Of a stretch of 64,000 nt of DNA, positions 1 to 13,446 are shown in pieces. Below the pieces are notes generated by a model that worked only from the letters and a program-made list of their open reading frames with translations, was not told where the DNA came from and searched no databases. The stretch's first letter is position 1. Every line of letters begins with the position of its first letter. Source of the stretch: Escarpia spicata (taxonomy: Eukaryota > Annelida > Polychaeta > Sabellida > Siboglinidae); assembly GCA_963995525.1 (NCBI GenBank), contig OZ023205.1, forward strand, positions 48,815,988 to 48,879,987, read 5' to 3'. The translations under genes were made by a program, and so were the position numbers.

Positions 1-1339
1 CATTGTCTTTGTGAAATCTCCCCCTCATTTGTGGGAAGGAAGATTTTTTACCAGGGTGCTGGTTTCTGGGTTGGGCATTGGTGGGGGACTAGAGGATGAT
101 GGGGCTGGGAAAGATAAGACATTAGTGCTCGTTTAAAGATACAAAAATTAATGGTTGATTAAAAACACATTTGGGTGAACCAGATGTTAGAACAAACCAT
201 TTATAGCACAGGATTTGATGATAAAACAATCAGACTTGTAGCTAAAGCATAATAATCGGCAGAAATCACCTGACATGGTTCGCTCCCTCTGGTGTGGGGA
301 TGTGGCACTACATTGACTTTTCACCTCTACCTTCAGACAGCACACAGGGTGACAGGTTTTCATTAAATCATCTCTGGTGTAATTTGTGGGCCTATCACCT
401 GCTCAGCCTGACTGTCAGCATTGGCTAAGTGATGGAGGGTCCTAGCAGTTATAACCAGGAATAGGTGTGCGTGAATGCCATCCTTGTGTTGGATGATATA
501 TCTGGGTATTTAAATCAGACTCTGGTTAGTAAGCAGGGTAATTTTCTCAGCACTAAACCTACCGTGTTTGTGAAATTTTGACATGTACACATGAATTCAA
601 GTAAGCTGGTAGATCTAACTTTTAGACAAGTGTGTGTGTGTCATGTAATTGAAGGAATGCTGATAAAGATCACTCTGGGACAGTCACACTTTGGCTCTAA
701 TCCCTGTGTATTTGCAATGTCAGATAAATGTTATGTATCATGACATCACTGCTTGTATTGTTTTGTTTGTTCACAGTTTGATCATATTACAAATTTGGTC
801 ATTATAAATGGAGTTGGAATGCAGATTTTTTATGATTGATCATATTATACAATTGGTATGTGTCCCAAAATGACATACCTGGTAGTCGTATTGCTATGGG
901 AAGGGCATCACAGGTCCAGTTATCTTAATTTTTTTAGAGGCATTCATGTTATTGAAGTTTTCATTAAGAGTAGGTGTATTTCAAGAATTAGTTTAATGGT
1001 TCATCTTTGTACAAAAGTTTCCCCATCAAGTTGATTGTTTTGCACGGTTTATTGTATTACTATTAAAGAACGTTGGAAATTTTATATATATGGGCTTACG
1101 TTAGTCTTTAGTCATTTAGGGAATGTCTCAAATAATTCAAGTTTGACTAATGAAAATGAAAGATCTTTTGCTAATATGGCTGGGGAAAAATTTGCAAAGG
1201 AAAATAAATCATTTTATAACCAAATGGCTATAAGAAAACATGTGTTAGCATAATCCAAATATATGATTGATCATTTTACGGGTTTTATTGTTTTATTAGT
1301 TATGTTATTATTGTCTAATACTACCATGTGAAGGCTATG
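1..1339. other. Non-coding, nothing recognised
   Basis: AT-rich unique-looking sequence with few CG dinucleotides (about five in the first 600 bases by eye). The only open frame of note is a 72-codon one near 1035-1253 with no recognisable domain, in sequence whose composition matches its surroundings. I see no splice-bounded exon here. Confidence 0.6.
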
Positions 1340-1463
1340 AAATAAATAAGTATACAAACTTTTATTAAATATCCAGTGTAGACATCCTTGAAAACATACA
1401 CTATAAATAAAGTATACAAACTGTTATTAAATGTCCAGTATGGTATCCTTTCATGAATTGTTG
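1340..1463. repeat. 62-bp tandem duplication, 2 copies
   Basis: Two head-to-tail diverged copies. Both contain AGTATACAAACT followed by TTATTAAAT and a TCCAGT motif, starting near 1340 and 1402. The period of about 62 bases was read directly from the spacing of the shared blocks. Confidence 0.7.
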
Positions 1464-1627
1464 AAATCAAGGAACCAGGATGATGATTCTCACAACATGG
1501 GGTGGAATAAATACCCTGTGATTGGAACACATTGTTATCTCTGAAACAGGGCCAAGGGATCAGTGAGTGTTTAGACAACACCCTGTGACAGTGGCCTATT
1601 GGAAGGTCCAGTGGACCAGATCCCAGT

Positions 1628-2366
1628 TTGTCCACAGCACTAATAACCACACCACTGGTATGGCACAGTCCACTATGGCCCGAGGGGTGTCAGGTTGGAT
1701 TTCTATCACCACAGCCTCAGTCTTCTGCTTTTGACTGCTGTCACTCTGTGTGGCTGTCAACTCTGTGTCTGTGTCCCCACCCCCTGTGTGGGACTTCCCC
1801 TTGCCCCCACCTCCTGTCAGTGTGACCCCCCTCCCTGGGGCATATACTCTGTGAGGGTGTGCAGCTCCACTCTCTGTCAATTAATCATCACAACTCCACT
1901 GTAGTGACCACATGTGATACTATTCTTGCTCCAGGCAATACTATTCCTCCTGTAGTATTCCTCTATAACACTTGCTCTACTGGTGGGACTGCATCCAGTG
2001 AGTCACACTCTTCTCCCTGTGTCCGGCCAGCCTCCGTACCACTGTGTACATCAGATGTCTTCAGGAACAGTTGGACTTTAATACTCGCGCCAGACCACGC
2101 TCTCCCAGTGGTAGTTTCTCCGGTGATCTTTCCAATGGAACAAGTGCATTGATTGACATTATCCTTCCCTCAAAGGATTCATGAGTTGGTGATGGGGAAA
2201 GCCGGCAAGAAAAGCAAATCAACCAGAGGTAGGTGAAGGGTTCTACTCCCGTAATCTCTTGGAAGACTGCAGCCTTCGGAACACATATCCACCAGTGTTG
2301 AACTTGTAATAGACATTTTAAAAACTTTACGCCTAATGAAAATTGTGGTGTTACATTATTTTCCAT
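1628..2366. other. GC-richer island with unassigned overlapping ORFs
   Basis: The stretch is clearly richer in C and G than its flanks. It carries several overlapping open frames of 65-101 codons on both strands: + at 1628-1825, 1695-1904 and 1859-2152; - at 1596-1880 and 2061-2366. None shows a domain I recognise. Open frames on both strands at once are what low stop-codon density in GC-rich DNA produces. It could be an exon, a transposon fragment or a regulatory island, and I cannot choose among these from sequence alone. Confidence 0.3.
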
Positions 2367-3199
2367 TTAATTTGTGACTTATTTATTGTGGGAAAACATG
2401 TTTTCAGTGATGTAGTTTATCTTTGTTTCAGTGTATTATTAGTGAACAGTTATTAATCTATAATGAACTGTCATACCCAGTATCAGAGAAATAGTTAGAT
2501 CTGGGAGCGTCATTACACAGGATAGGGCTGCCGCAGAATTTGTCTTCAAAATAGAACTATACTAGTTAAGCCTCTTCCTGTAAATTGTATGATTAAATAT
2601 CTAAAGTATGATATTTTATTAGGAACATAAACTGTGAGTTGTCATATTAACTCAGATTAGCTCATTTTAATAGGGTGGTTTTCAGTTGTCTGGAGGTAAT
2701 GATCCCAGCCCCAATGAAAACCCCTGTGTCTGTGGGCTGTCCTGTATCTGGTGATCATTACAAGGTTCACTGAAGTCTGTGTACTTCCAGCTGTGTCTGT
2801 CTGTTAGGCTGCAGTTATACTTTATGCCAGCTATAAGCTTCAATGTCTTTGTTAATTAACATGGGAGAATATCACACAGGACTCCATCATGCATCATTTC
2901 TTAACTTGCCGACCAATTAAAAGTGTGAGGAAATCATTTGCAGTGGAAAGTGTATAGTGTCAACAAACAGTCATGATCCATACATTAATTAATCAGGCGA
3001 CTATTTAAAGATACCTAATACTAAAGGAAATACTTGGCAAGACGTGTTTCTTCTGACTCTCGATTTTATCAGATGTTTACTGTACAGTGTCCAGTAATTA
3101 ATTTTTGGTGTATTGTTCTGAAAATATAATACAATTATGCTATGTCAGTTGATTGAAATTGACTTGAAAGTCGTGACATTGACCGAGTCACAGACTGAG
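2367..3199. other. Non-coding, nothing recognised
   Basis: Unique-looking AT-rich DNA between the GC-richer island and the 43-bp repeat. No open frame, hairpin or repeat stood out. Confidence 0.5.
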
Positions 3200-3204
3200 A
3201 GTAT

Positions 3205-3556
3205 AACTATCAGAACTGTCACAAAGTACTTACATATATTCAGAGTGGAACTCTGCAAGGATTGTCACAAAGTGTTAATTATCTCAGGGTGGTAATGTGT
3301 CAGGATTGTCACCAAGTATTCATTGACTTAGAGTAGAACTCTGTAGGATTGTCACCAAGAACTCAGTGACTCAGAATAGAACCCTACAGGATTGTCACCA
3401 AGTACTCGCTGACTTGGAATAGAACTACAGGATTGTCACCAAGTACTCACTGACTCAGAGTAGAGCTCAGCTCTATAGAAATTGTCACCAAGTACTTTCT
3501 GACTCGGAATAGAACTCTACAGGATTGTCACCAACTACTTGCTGACTCCATGTACA
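3205..3556. repeat. Degenerate ~43-bp tandem repeat, about 8 copies
   Basis: Each unit carries ATTGTCACCAAGTACT, then a GACTCAGAATAGAACTC-like segment and a short spacer. Copies toward the left edge are more diverged (ATTGTCACAAAG) than those between 3340 and 3530. Unit length drifts between about 40 and 60 bases because of indels. Confidence 0.8.
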
Positions 3557-6363
3557 ACCTGAGCTAGAGTTACAAAGTGTTACATTTATACAGCAGAGAG
3601 CTGTGATTGCGAGATTGATCAACTAAACCACCTTAGATAAACTCTGCCTGTGGGCCCAGGTCCACTATCAACACACATATCTCAGATACCACATTCAATG
3701 ATTGTGTATATATATTAGAAACAACATGGATAAAGGATATGGCCCAAAATGTAGACCCATAAATCTGTGGTTTGTTGCTGTAGGGTTTACTGTTGTACTG
3801 CCGTAGATAGGCCACCATTAAACAAATGAATTTAAACATCTATTGTTCAACAAGACTACAGCCAGGTGTAATTGTGATTGTAAATTTGATTATCTTGTGC
3901 ATTGGTAACAACAGTGATTCTGTTGCACAGAGACAGATTTATGGCCCTGTAAGGCAAGACAAGACTGGTCTCTTGAATAAAACAGTGTCAATAATCATTG
4001 TCTAACTTAGCTTGCCACAAGCATGCACTATGTCTAGTTCTCTGGGACTGGGGCTTTGGAGACTTCATATATTTATCTCAGACTTAATCCCCTTCCTAAA
4101 AAAGCACCCCTCATCTAGTATCCACTTGTTCCAAAACCTTGGATGATGAAGGGAAGTATTCAGCATACTGGTTGTCCATGATTCTACCAGGTGTAGCACT
4201 GACTGATACAATTTTTAACATGCAATGCAAAGATATTTATAGCTATGCATTTGCCAATAGTGGCATTTTGTGTGGACAATAGATAGACTAACAAGTTTAA
4301 GCATCTATCAAAAAATGTCTGGCATGGGTTCAGGAAGGATAACGTTTCCATCAATTACAGATAATTTAACAGCAAAAGATATCTGGGAACACATTAGTGG
4401 TAAACACAGACATCTAAATTTAAACAACATTTAAGGTGTACGCAAAAACAAACGAGATAACCTGTGCAGGTCAGACAGAGGCTGCGATTCAGTATCAATG
4501 TTAATATAAATAGTGCGACCACTGTCTGTATGAATTGTAGTTTGTACTGATGTTGCTGGTGATGCTGGAATACTACTGAGGACTGTCTTGGGCAGAAATT
4601 CAAAGTGGAAATAGGAATTCCTGTTTGCAGCGGCCGTATATTGGATCTCAGAAAAGGGAACCAAACTTAGCCACCCATTAGTTTAATGGTACAACATATA
4701 TGCTAAAGCATAGAGGGGAAATGGGGCCCTTGGTACAACCGCCTAGTAAATACACCAGTACCTGCTTAGGTACAACTGGTAGGAATATCACGGATATACA
4801 CTACACCATAAACACTTTGTTAGTGACAAGGGTCATGTCTCATTTAATTAAGAACTTTAAAGTCACCGGCAGCTCTGTGGTTGTACGGTGAAGAAGAAAA
4901 AGTGGTGTGTCCATGGGGAATACAGGTCAAGTACTCGTTGTCGTGGCAACGCTCCCTAACCAAAACACACAGTTGTGCCAACATGTGTGCCAGGAATTCC
5001 TCCCAGTCGGAAGGGTTGACAGAGGCCAAGGATTTCTTGGCCAGAACCGATAGAAATAGCCACCGGTGGTTCGACACGGTCAAACTACTTTTCCAGACTT
5101 CCTTGGCTCAGTGCGGGGAATATTTTGGGAGTGGAGCATTGGGAGAGAAAGGGTTAAGAAATACTAATTGGAGCGATAAAGATGAAAGGACTAATTATGA
5201 AAGGCCTCACCACTGTGTCTGGTATGCCTGTTGCAATGCAGGTGCTTGAAAATGTTTATTAGATGTGGGTGCGGCGATGGTCATCATAGGGTTGTTGAGA
5301 AATAATTAAAAATAATTTAATTATAATTTATAGACAGACTCGATTAAAGAGGCACTATTTGTTTTGTGAAAAAATGTCTGTACATATATCTGATTAATTA
5401 GTTGTATTTATTGCTATAAAATAAAATATTATTTATACAGCAAAAACATAGAAATATATGTAATTTCCTAACTTTTCATTCTGACAAATCCTGAAATTCA
5501 AATGCATGTAAGCACAGCATTGTTAAGAACAGTGGTGATTGCATCAATGTTAAAACATTCACCATAGTTTCATTGCTGCTAACTCTTCTGTAGAGAGCTA
5601 TCACATGGCACCCTTGTCCTACACTGTTACAGTGTAGTAGGCTTCAGGTGTGTGCAAAGATCCCTACTTCTAGACAGCTGCCTCCTGTTCCCTGTACTTC
5701 CAGGGGAAACATTATTTAAAGGAACGTGTGTTGTTGAGGGCTTAGACTCTTGACAGGACGCAGGTTGTATCCGGCCACTGGTTGTATGACCACACTGACC
5801 ACAACACACTGACCACAGATGTCTTATTGCACCACTAAGTGGGAAACTTCGGTGGTGACCAGATCACAGGGCAACAGCTGGCTGGAGCTTGACCATGACT
5901 GAGGGATTGGGGTGGATGTTTTACAGTGCTGGGGTAATGAATCATTTATGGAGGTATCCTCACAGGACTGGGAGTTATTTTATTATGATCTGTCTTTGAA
6001 GTGCAGAATTAGTGTCATTAGAGTGGGTTGAGTTAACTAGGGTTTAGTTCTCGTGGGGATGAAGGTAGAAAGAGAAGGGGTGTCTGCTGAAATCTTAAGT
6101 TCTTGACATCAAACAGAAACAGCTGCTGTTTATTAACATTCTGGATAGTTTATGTTACAAGAAAAATATTACATATTAAGGGTAAAAGTGTTCATTAGTC
6201 ACACCTGTTACACATGGGCTTATTTCTATATAGAACTGTAGCTATGATCATTATTTTAGTATATTTATTTCATTACTGTATTTATTTGTATTTTACTAAT
6301 ATTTATTTTTAAAGAATTTCTTTTAGAAAATGCATGTTTATTTATCAATCATTATTACCTCTA
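3557..6363. other. Non-coding; only unsupported ORFs
   Basis: About 2.8 kb of unique-looking DNA. A 122-codon + frame (4881-5249) and several shorter minus frames (4394-4664, 5627-5809) exist, but none resembles a known family and none has flanking splice signals that stand out. A short AT-rich patch lies near 5288-5345. Confidence 0.5.
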
Positions 6364-6440
6364 TCTGGGTTCAACATGTTGTAAAGCGCCACAGACAGTT
6401 TATAATTGAATCTGGCGCTATATTAAATAAAATATATTAT
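6364..6440. repeat. Probable SINE 3'-end relic
   Basis: The segment has AAAGCGCC about 30 bases before GGCGCTATATTAAA, so GCGCCA and TGGCGC form a short inverted repeat. An 'AAAGCGC ... GCGCTATAT' tail is characteristic of the conserved 3' domain of many invertebrate tRNA-derived SINEs. No tRNA-like head was found just upstream, so this would be a truncated copy. Confidence 0.4.
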
Positions 6441-8328
6441 TATGTAGTCACCCAGCCAAAGAATTGGTGATTTATTTGTCTGGCATCAACATAACTAATA
6501 CAGTTAAATATAACTACAATAAGTTAACATACTATGTGTGCAGGCACAAATCTAAATCAAACACCACAATCGTACTTGGTGAATTTTTCTTGCCACACAT
6601 ATCCAGTGATGAAGGTTCCGCTGTCAGATTCTCAAAGATGGATTGTCTTGTACACAACTGCACACATGGACTGGCATATATAGGAATACAAATCTCAGCA
6701 TCTCAAATCTTGAAGTTGTTTCACGCTATTCTAAAATGCTAACTGTAATTGGTCAGATTTAAAAATGGGACATTCGTAGAATGAATTCCAACATTGACTT
6801 CTAGGAACTCCTACCAAGTTGCATAGTCCAGGTGGTGTTTTAGCTGGATTTATGATTAATTACCCCCCCCCACACCTCCTGGTGTCTGTTGTATAGGGGG
6901 AGAATCCATCACCCCTTCAGGGCTATCTGTCAACAGGCCCTATGAACCCTTCCACATGGCCCAATACCCCAGTTGAGGAGGAAACAAGAGAGCCCCGTTT
7001 TCCAGAAATAATGGTAAAATGCATTTGTTTATAATTTTTTAATAGTACAGTATTAGATTGATATAATATCCTTTTTATTTTCTGAACAAAGAAAAGAACA
7101 CTTTTAATTAAAACAAATATGGTAATCAATTATGTATTTTTAATGGCAAAACTGTATACTTTTATACGTATTTTATTAAAGATGCCTGTATGTCTTTTTA
7201 TAGTCTTCAGTGAAAATGTTGACAAAATACAATCTTCCAGGCCTTACTGCGACGTAAGTGTAAGAAAATTTCAATGATTTCCCATGATGGTTGGGGAAAA
7301 GGTTTTTATTTCCACTGGCCTCGGGTGTCTGATATCATGGGACGTTTTCACCGGATATAGGAATGTGTTTATACACACTGTAGGCATGCCAGGTGACCTA
7401 ATTATCACCTTTGATGAGGGCAGATAATAGTGACAACAAAGACTTGATTCTCTGGAGTGGCATCATCTAAATGGTACACGTAGGTCTATTTTTTGTCATA
7501 ATATAATTATCACTCGATGGTGATTCACGATTCATATCACAAACACGCGGTTATTTCCCAAGTCAGCAATGGACCATTAAATTCACGGTCATGCTTTTTA
7601 TGAATGCGACAATTAAATATACAAGCAGAATGCTAATACCACTTTCATCAGATGGTTTTTATTGTTTGAGTGGCTGTTGGTAGTGGGCTGAGGAGACAGG
7701 ATCAATCACTCATATGGAGCAACAGTGAACTAGGCAACCAACGGTGAATCTCTCCGCAAGGTCTTTGTACTTGTGAAAAGTAGTTAAATAAGGTGTTAAG
7801 TTAACTAGTGTAATATTTTGGGGTCATTGATTTCACGCGCTAGTCCTCACATTAATAAAGTTGATATTTTGAGGTAGTATTCCTGTTGTGTATTCCGTTT
7901 CCGATGTGGTTTGCTTCTCATCAAGATGTTACAAGACAGTTTAACAAGACACTGCAGCCACTCCTGTTTAAGTTTCCTACCGTGCACATCCCTCTTTCTT
8001 CCGGGGTCTTTCCTCGTTTTTCTCTAGTTCTTCCCAGGGGCTCAAGGCAGTGTTTTTAAAAATAGATTTTTGACTGGGAACCAACTAAGGAGTTTCAGTA
8101 CATTCCCAATGTGCAGCAGTGATTTGGTCTAAAGTTTTACCCCCTTGGTCTTTAACCCCTCTTTCTTTTGGCCTACCTCATGACTGGGGTAAAATCCCAC
8201 GGGTGAATTTTCATGCCCGGAGGGTGAACGTACTGGGCATCTGTTACCTAAACCTGGTCATGTGTATCAGGTTTACACCAGGACCGCAGTGTTTTTTCTA
8301 AGACATGAATTCCTCTAATTTATATCTA
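6441..8328. other. Non-coding, nothing recognised
   Basis: Unique-looking DNA with a run of C residues near 6866 and no exon-like features. The longest frames are about 60-90 codons and unrecognisable. Confidence 0.5.
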
Positions 8329-8763
8329 TCCTCAGTGCAGTACTTGGGGTCATCCTGGATACTTGACCATAGGGGTGACCAGTCAGGTTACACTGATAGA
8401 CAGATAGATAGACGGGTATAGTTGGTGGGTTGGTTGGATGGACAGATTGTTAGACACACAAACAGGCGGACAGACGGACGGACGGACGGACGAAAAGACA
8501 GATGCATGGACAGACAGACGGATGGACGGACAGATGGATGAACGGACAGACGGAGTGATGGACAGACGGATGGACAGACAGATGGATGGATAGAGAGACG
8601 GATGGACAGAGAGACGGATGGACAGATGGTGGATGGACAGACGGATGGCTGGACAGATGGATGGACGGGTAGACGGACAGACAGAAGGACGGATGGATGG
8701 ACGGACGGACAGACAAACATGCAGACACTCAAGACACACAAACGCTTAGACAGGCAGGCAGGT

Positions 8764-8805
<42 letters not shown>

Positions 8806-9201
8806 ACATAAACACAGACATAAACACATATCCATCCTCAGTGCAGTACTTGGGGTCATCCTGGATACTTGACCATAGGGGTGACCAATCAGGTTACACC
8901 GATAGACAAATAGATAGACGGGTATGGTTGGTGGGTTGGTTGGATGGACAGATTGTTAGACACACAAATAGGCGGACAGACGGACGGACGGACGGACGGA
9001 CGAAAAGACAGATGCAAGGACAGACAGATGGATGGACAGACAGACGGATGAACGGATGGACGGACAGACGGATGGACGGAGAGACAGATGGACAAACAGA
9101 TGGATGGACAGACGGACTGACGGATGGACGGACAGACAGCAGGATGGACGGACGGACGGATGGACAGACAAACATGCAGACACTCAAGACACACAAACGC
9201 T

Positions 9202-9247
<46 letters not shown>

Positions 9248-9867
9248 TAAACACAGACATAAACACATATCCATCCTCAGTGCAGTACTTGAGGTCATCC
9301 TGGATACTTACCATAGGGGTGACCAGTCAGGTTACACCGATAGACAGATAGATAGACGGGTATGGTTGGTGGGTTGGTTGGATGGACAGATTGTTAGACA
9401 CACAAACAGGCGGACAGACGGACGGACGGATGAAAAGACAGATGCATGGACAGACAGATGCATGGACAGACAGATGGATGGATGGACGGTTGGACAGATG
9501 GATGGATGGACAGATGGATGAACGGATGAACGGACAGACGGATGGACGGACAGACGGATGGACGGAGAGACGGATGGACAAACATATGGATGGACAGATG
9601 GTGGATGGACAGACGGACGGATGGATGGACGGACAGACAGAAGGATGGACAGACGGACGGACGGATGGATAGACAAACATGTAGACACTCAAGACACACA
9701 AACGCTTAGACAGACATAAACACAGACAGACAAAGACATACACAGACAGACACAGACGGATGGACAGACAGACACACAGACAGACACACAGAAAGACAGA
9801 CAGACACACAGACAGACACACAAACAGACACTCACACAGACACTCACACAGACACACAGACAAACAC

Positions 9868-9962
<95 letters not shown>
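8329..9962. repeat. GACA/GATG higher-order satellite array
   Basis: Three head-to-tail units begin at about 8329, 8835 and 9274, spaced 506 and 439 bases. Each starts with the same ~130-base non-simple head (CTCAGTGCAGTACTTG..., then GGTTGGTGGGTTGGTTGG and ACAGATTGTTAGACACAC). Each continues as interspersed GACA, GATG and GACG tetramers and ends with ACTCAAGACACACAAACGC. Unit tails differ: a GGCA run in the first, GACA runs in the second and last. The final stretch from 9870 to 9962 is almost pure GACA. The long open frames here arise from a 4-base period that lacks stops in several frames on both strands, so I do not call them genes. Confidence 0.95.
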
Positions 9963-11315
9963 TTCTCAAAGAGTTGTGCTCAGATAGTCTGTGACAGGTG
10001 ATAGATTATTGCACCCTTCTTGAACTCATCAGTTCCATGTAGTCAGCAATTTGTAGAAATAATCATGGCTCCCTGCCACCTTTGATAGTCACATGTGTAC
10101 CCCACATGGGTGCTAGTTGGCAAACAGTATGAAGGGAAACTAAAGGAGCCTGGTTCTTGGATAACTTCAGACAATGGCCAAAGACCAGCTGTGGCAACAA
10201 GCACAGTAGAAAAGATAACACAGATATGATGGTCTGATTTGACCAGAGTTTACAAGATTGCTATCAACTCTCAGTGACATGGCACAATGAAGCCATTGGT
10301 CTTTGCGGAGAGGACACAGTTTTTCATATAAATCTGTTCTGTTTTAAAGCATATTCTGTTTTGGAACATATTAATTACATTAGCTTTTGTACTGTTAACA
10401 GGTCATTTTACAACTATTTCTATTAGAATTGGCAGATGTTGAAACATTTCAGACTTTTTCCTATTATACTTTCATGAAGAAGACTTGAGTCTACAGATCC
10501 TATGACCACTTGGTCAATTCACAGCTGCTGGACAGTATCAGAGTAGCAAGGCTTTCTAGTGCACCCTCAGGAAATTAGCCAGATACTGCCCAATCCAGCT
10601 GCTCTAGACCTCAAGTGCCTGTTGGCATTTCCCTTCTCCTTCAGGCGGTGTAGAAATGATTTAGCATTCATTGACAGGAATTTGATCGGCAGACAGATAA
10701 ACGATTTGTTCATGGCATTGTTTCTTTGGGATCTGAGCTGATTAGATCAGTCTACCTGACATTGTTACAGAGACTGGGCTTCAGGCAGGGTCAGTCAATG
10801 TTGATACTTTATAGGCCTGGAACAAGTGTTTCTTTAAGCAACCAAGAAGGTTTGCAATAGAAGGAGAGATTATTTAGTTGTCGTTCTGTGGTACGGGTTA
10901 GGTGGGGTTAGGCTACTATGTCCTACATGGACGTTCATTTGGGAAACTTGATCTGCAGATACAGATACTTTATTTCCATGATTGACATAAAATACATGTC
11001 AATTAGGAATGGTTCTTGGTGTTAAAAACATGCAGTCACATCAAACATACCATACACGATACAAAAGGATGATTTTCCTGAAATTAATTTGGCTTGTAGT
11101 TCATATTTACACTGGATTATTTCTAATTCGTAGCTGAACAAATGGACACATTTTGAAGATATGCAATCATACTTCCTACTACAAATGATGGATCTGTGTA
11201 AGCTGAGACTAAGACCTATCATTTTGTTAATAAATAAAATTCATGATAACGTCAGGGTGCCTTCTGTTTGAATGACTATTTGAGTAGCCTTTAGCAGCTT
11301 ACTATTTAAATATCA
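9963..11315. other. Non-coding, nothing recognised
   Basis: Unique-looking sequence between two simple-repeat tracts. No domain-bearing frame, RNA gene or transposon end was identified. Confidence 0.5.
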
Positions 11316-11555
11316 TTATCTCCCTCTCCCTCTCCCTCTCCCTCTCCCTCTCCCTCTCCCTCTCCCTCTCCCTCTCCCTCTCCCTCTCCTTCTCTCTCTC
11401 TTTCTCTCTCTCTCATTCTCTCTCCCTCTCCTCCTCCCTCCCTCTCTCTCTCTCTTGCTCTGTCTCTCTCTCCCCTCTCTCTCGTTCCCCCTCCCCTCCT
11501 CTCTCCCTCTATCTCCCTCTCTCTCTCCATTACCCTCCTCTGCCTCCCACCCTCC
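11316..11555. repeat. Pyrimidine tract, (CCCTCT)n then mixed CT
   Basis: About 240 bases almost entirely C and T on the + strand, starting as a regular CCCTCT hexamer and decaying to CTCTCT and CCTCC mixtures. The reading frames on the minus strand (Arg/Glu/Gly-rich) are repeat translations, not genes. Confidence 0.95.
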
Positions 11556-13388
11556 ACCCATAATTACACAACTCTGTTTATGCAGACACTAAACACATGT
11601 TTACTGTAGCAGTTAGCACATCCTTTCTACTAGTTATGGTCAATGTAAATGACCACTAGTGGTCAAGCAGAGTGGTTATTTCCCATCATTACAAGCACAG
11701 GTGTTAGCACAGTTTATCAGGTTCATGAAAATACTTGGATTCTGCTCCTGTACTTTTCCAGAACTGCTGTAGACCAGCTCTTAAATCTGGCCTGGTTGGC
11801 ACAAACTGATGGAAATTTACATTCCACAAGGATACGATGTAAGCATATCAAAGGTCAGTCTGCCGACCTCCTTGATCTAGGCAAATGAAGAGATACATCA
11901 AATAGCCAGGCTGGCCACACCTCTGGTTTGCACCCAGTGCCTTCTCATCTTAAGGCACGCACCAAACAAGCCACCGAGTCAGTGCACTTTATAGAGGAAC
12001 TCAATCTAAGAAACAGGAATTAAATATAAAAATGAAACAAATATCAACACGAACAATATTGTAAAAATACAAAGACCATTACAAACGATTACAAACAGTT
12101 GTGTCAACTGTCATTTGTGTTACACAGGTACTTTGTTAATTATTACAATCTAGATTCATACAGTAGGATGGGACTCCACAGCAGAATATTGCAGGACTTC
12201 TCTCAAATAGCACTACGTCATCCTTATATTATATTATTTTATTTGACTAGTGTTCTGATTTATTGTACCATTAATACTTCAACTTGAAAAGTGTACATGC
12301 ATATTACATTAATATTTCATTTCTAATAATAAGCTTGCATTTTGGAGTAATTAAATGTATACACACAGTCGTTATGCTTTCAAATAATAAGCAAAGTACA
12401 ATTTTATTTTGATTCTACCACCGCAATATGGATAGACATATTTATAACATTAGTGTTTATTATGTTCTATATTTGCACTCATTTTAGGAAGCACATCAAA
12501 AGAACCCCTCCTGGAATTTTCACATCCAGTAATTTTTGGACAGTATCAAAACATAATTCTCTACCCTTTCAACATATGTCCCTGTAGAGGGCTGGACACA
12601 CACGGGGGTAAATTTTCACCCCTGTGATGTCCACCCCTGGGGGGGTTGATTATCCCCAAACAATTAGCCACTGGCTTATCAGGGATGCGTTCAAAGTATG
12701 ACTGATTAAGAAAGTTTATCAGCAGTGTGGGTAGGAAGGAAAACATTTGTGTAATAATTGCATTTTAATGAGTCCCTTGGGAGAGGGACCAGTTGGGAAG
12801 TGCTGAAAACCTCCTGTTTATGTGTGGTCTTCCCCAGGGAGGGCATTAGGTGGCAGTGAATGTTGGATAATGGGGAAGGGGAGAAGGGGGGGACAGTTAT
12901 GTGCAGTTTGTGATAGCAGAGCATTAGGTTGAGTTAGAGGCATGGTTTACAGTTAGTGGTAGGTGCAGGTAAGTAGAGGTGTTAAGTAAGAGAAACGGCT
13001 GTTGCAGCTGTCTTCAGGGGCATCTGAAGGTCAAGTGAAGGTCAAGCTGAACAGGACTCATTGTTTCTCGGCTGGTTCGAGAAACGTTGAAGGTGATGTC
13101 TTTTAAAATTAGCATGCGATGAATAACATGAATGGGTCACCGACCCCGCATTCTTCTTTGATGAGTGCGATGTAATAATATCTGTCATTGTAATATTTTA
13201 TTTTTCATGTGAAAACCGATATACATATATATATATAATAAAAATATGTATTGTATAATGTATATTATATATATATTATAATTGTAATGTTTAATATTTT
13301 TTAATAGATTTATTAAGTGTATTAATATAAAATTTGTTCACACTTTTAGTATTACTTTTCCAGCACATTTTTGGATGTGCGAGTGCAT
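11556..13388. other. Non-coding; one short hairpin and an AT-rich patch
   Basis: Mostly featureless. At about 13,063-13,086, GTTTCTCG and CGAGAAAC form an 8-bp stem around a short loop. From 13,220 to 13,290 there is a TA-rich patch (ATATATATA). No exon supported. Confidence 0.5.
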
Positions 13389-13446
13389 ATGTACATGCAT
13401 GTGTCCACCTACATGCATGTGTCCACCTACATGCACGCATGCATGC
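13389..13446. repeat. Small CATGCATG-rich repeat
   Basis: A 19-base unit, CATGCATGTGTCCACCTAC, occurs twice in tandem and is followed by ATGCACGCATGCATGC, an alternating purine-pyrimidine run. Confidence 0.8.

Noticed and set aside
4881..5249. 122-codon + strand frame
   Set aside because: No family resemblance; composition like its surroundings.
8383..9987. Long open frames (up to 226 codons) on both strands
   Set aside because: They are translations of GACA/GATG repeats (Asp-Gly-Arg-Thr or Ser-Val-Cys-Pro patterns) open in several frames at once, so they are not genes.
11306..11561. Arg/Glu/Gly-rich minus-strand frames
   Set aside because: Translation of a CT tract; no other protein-like content.
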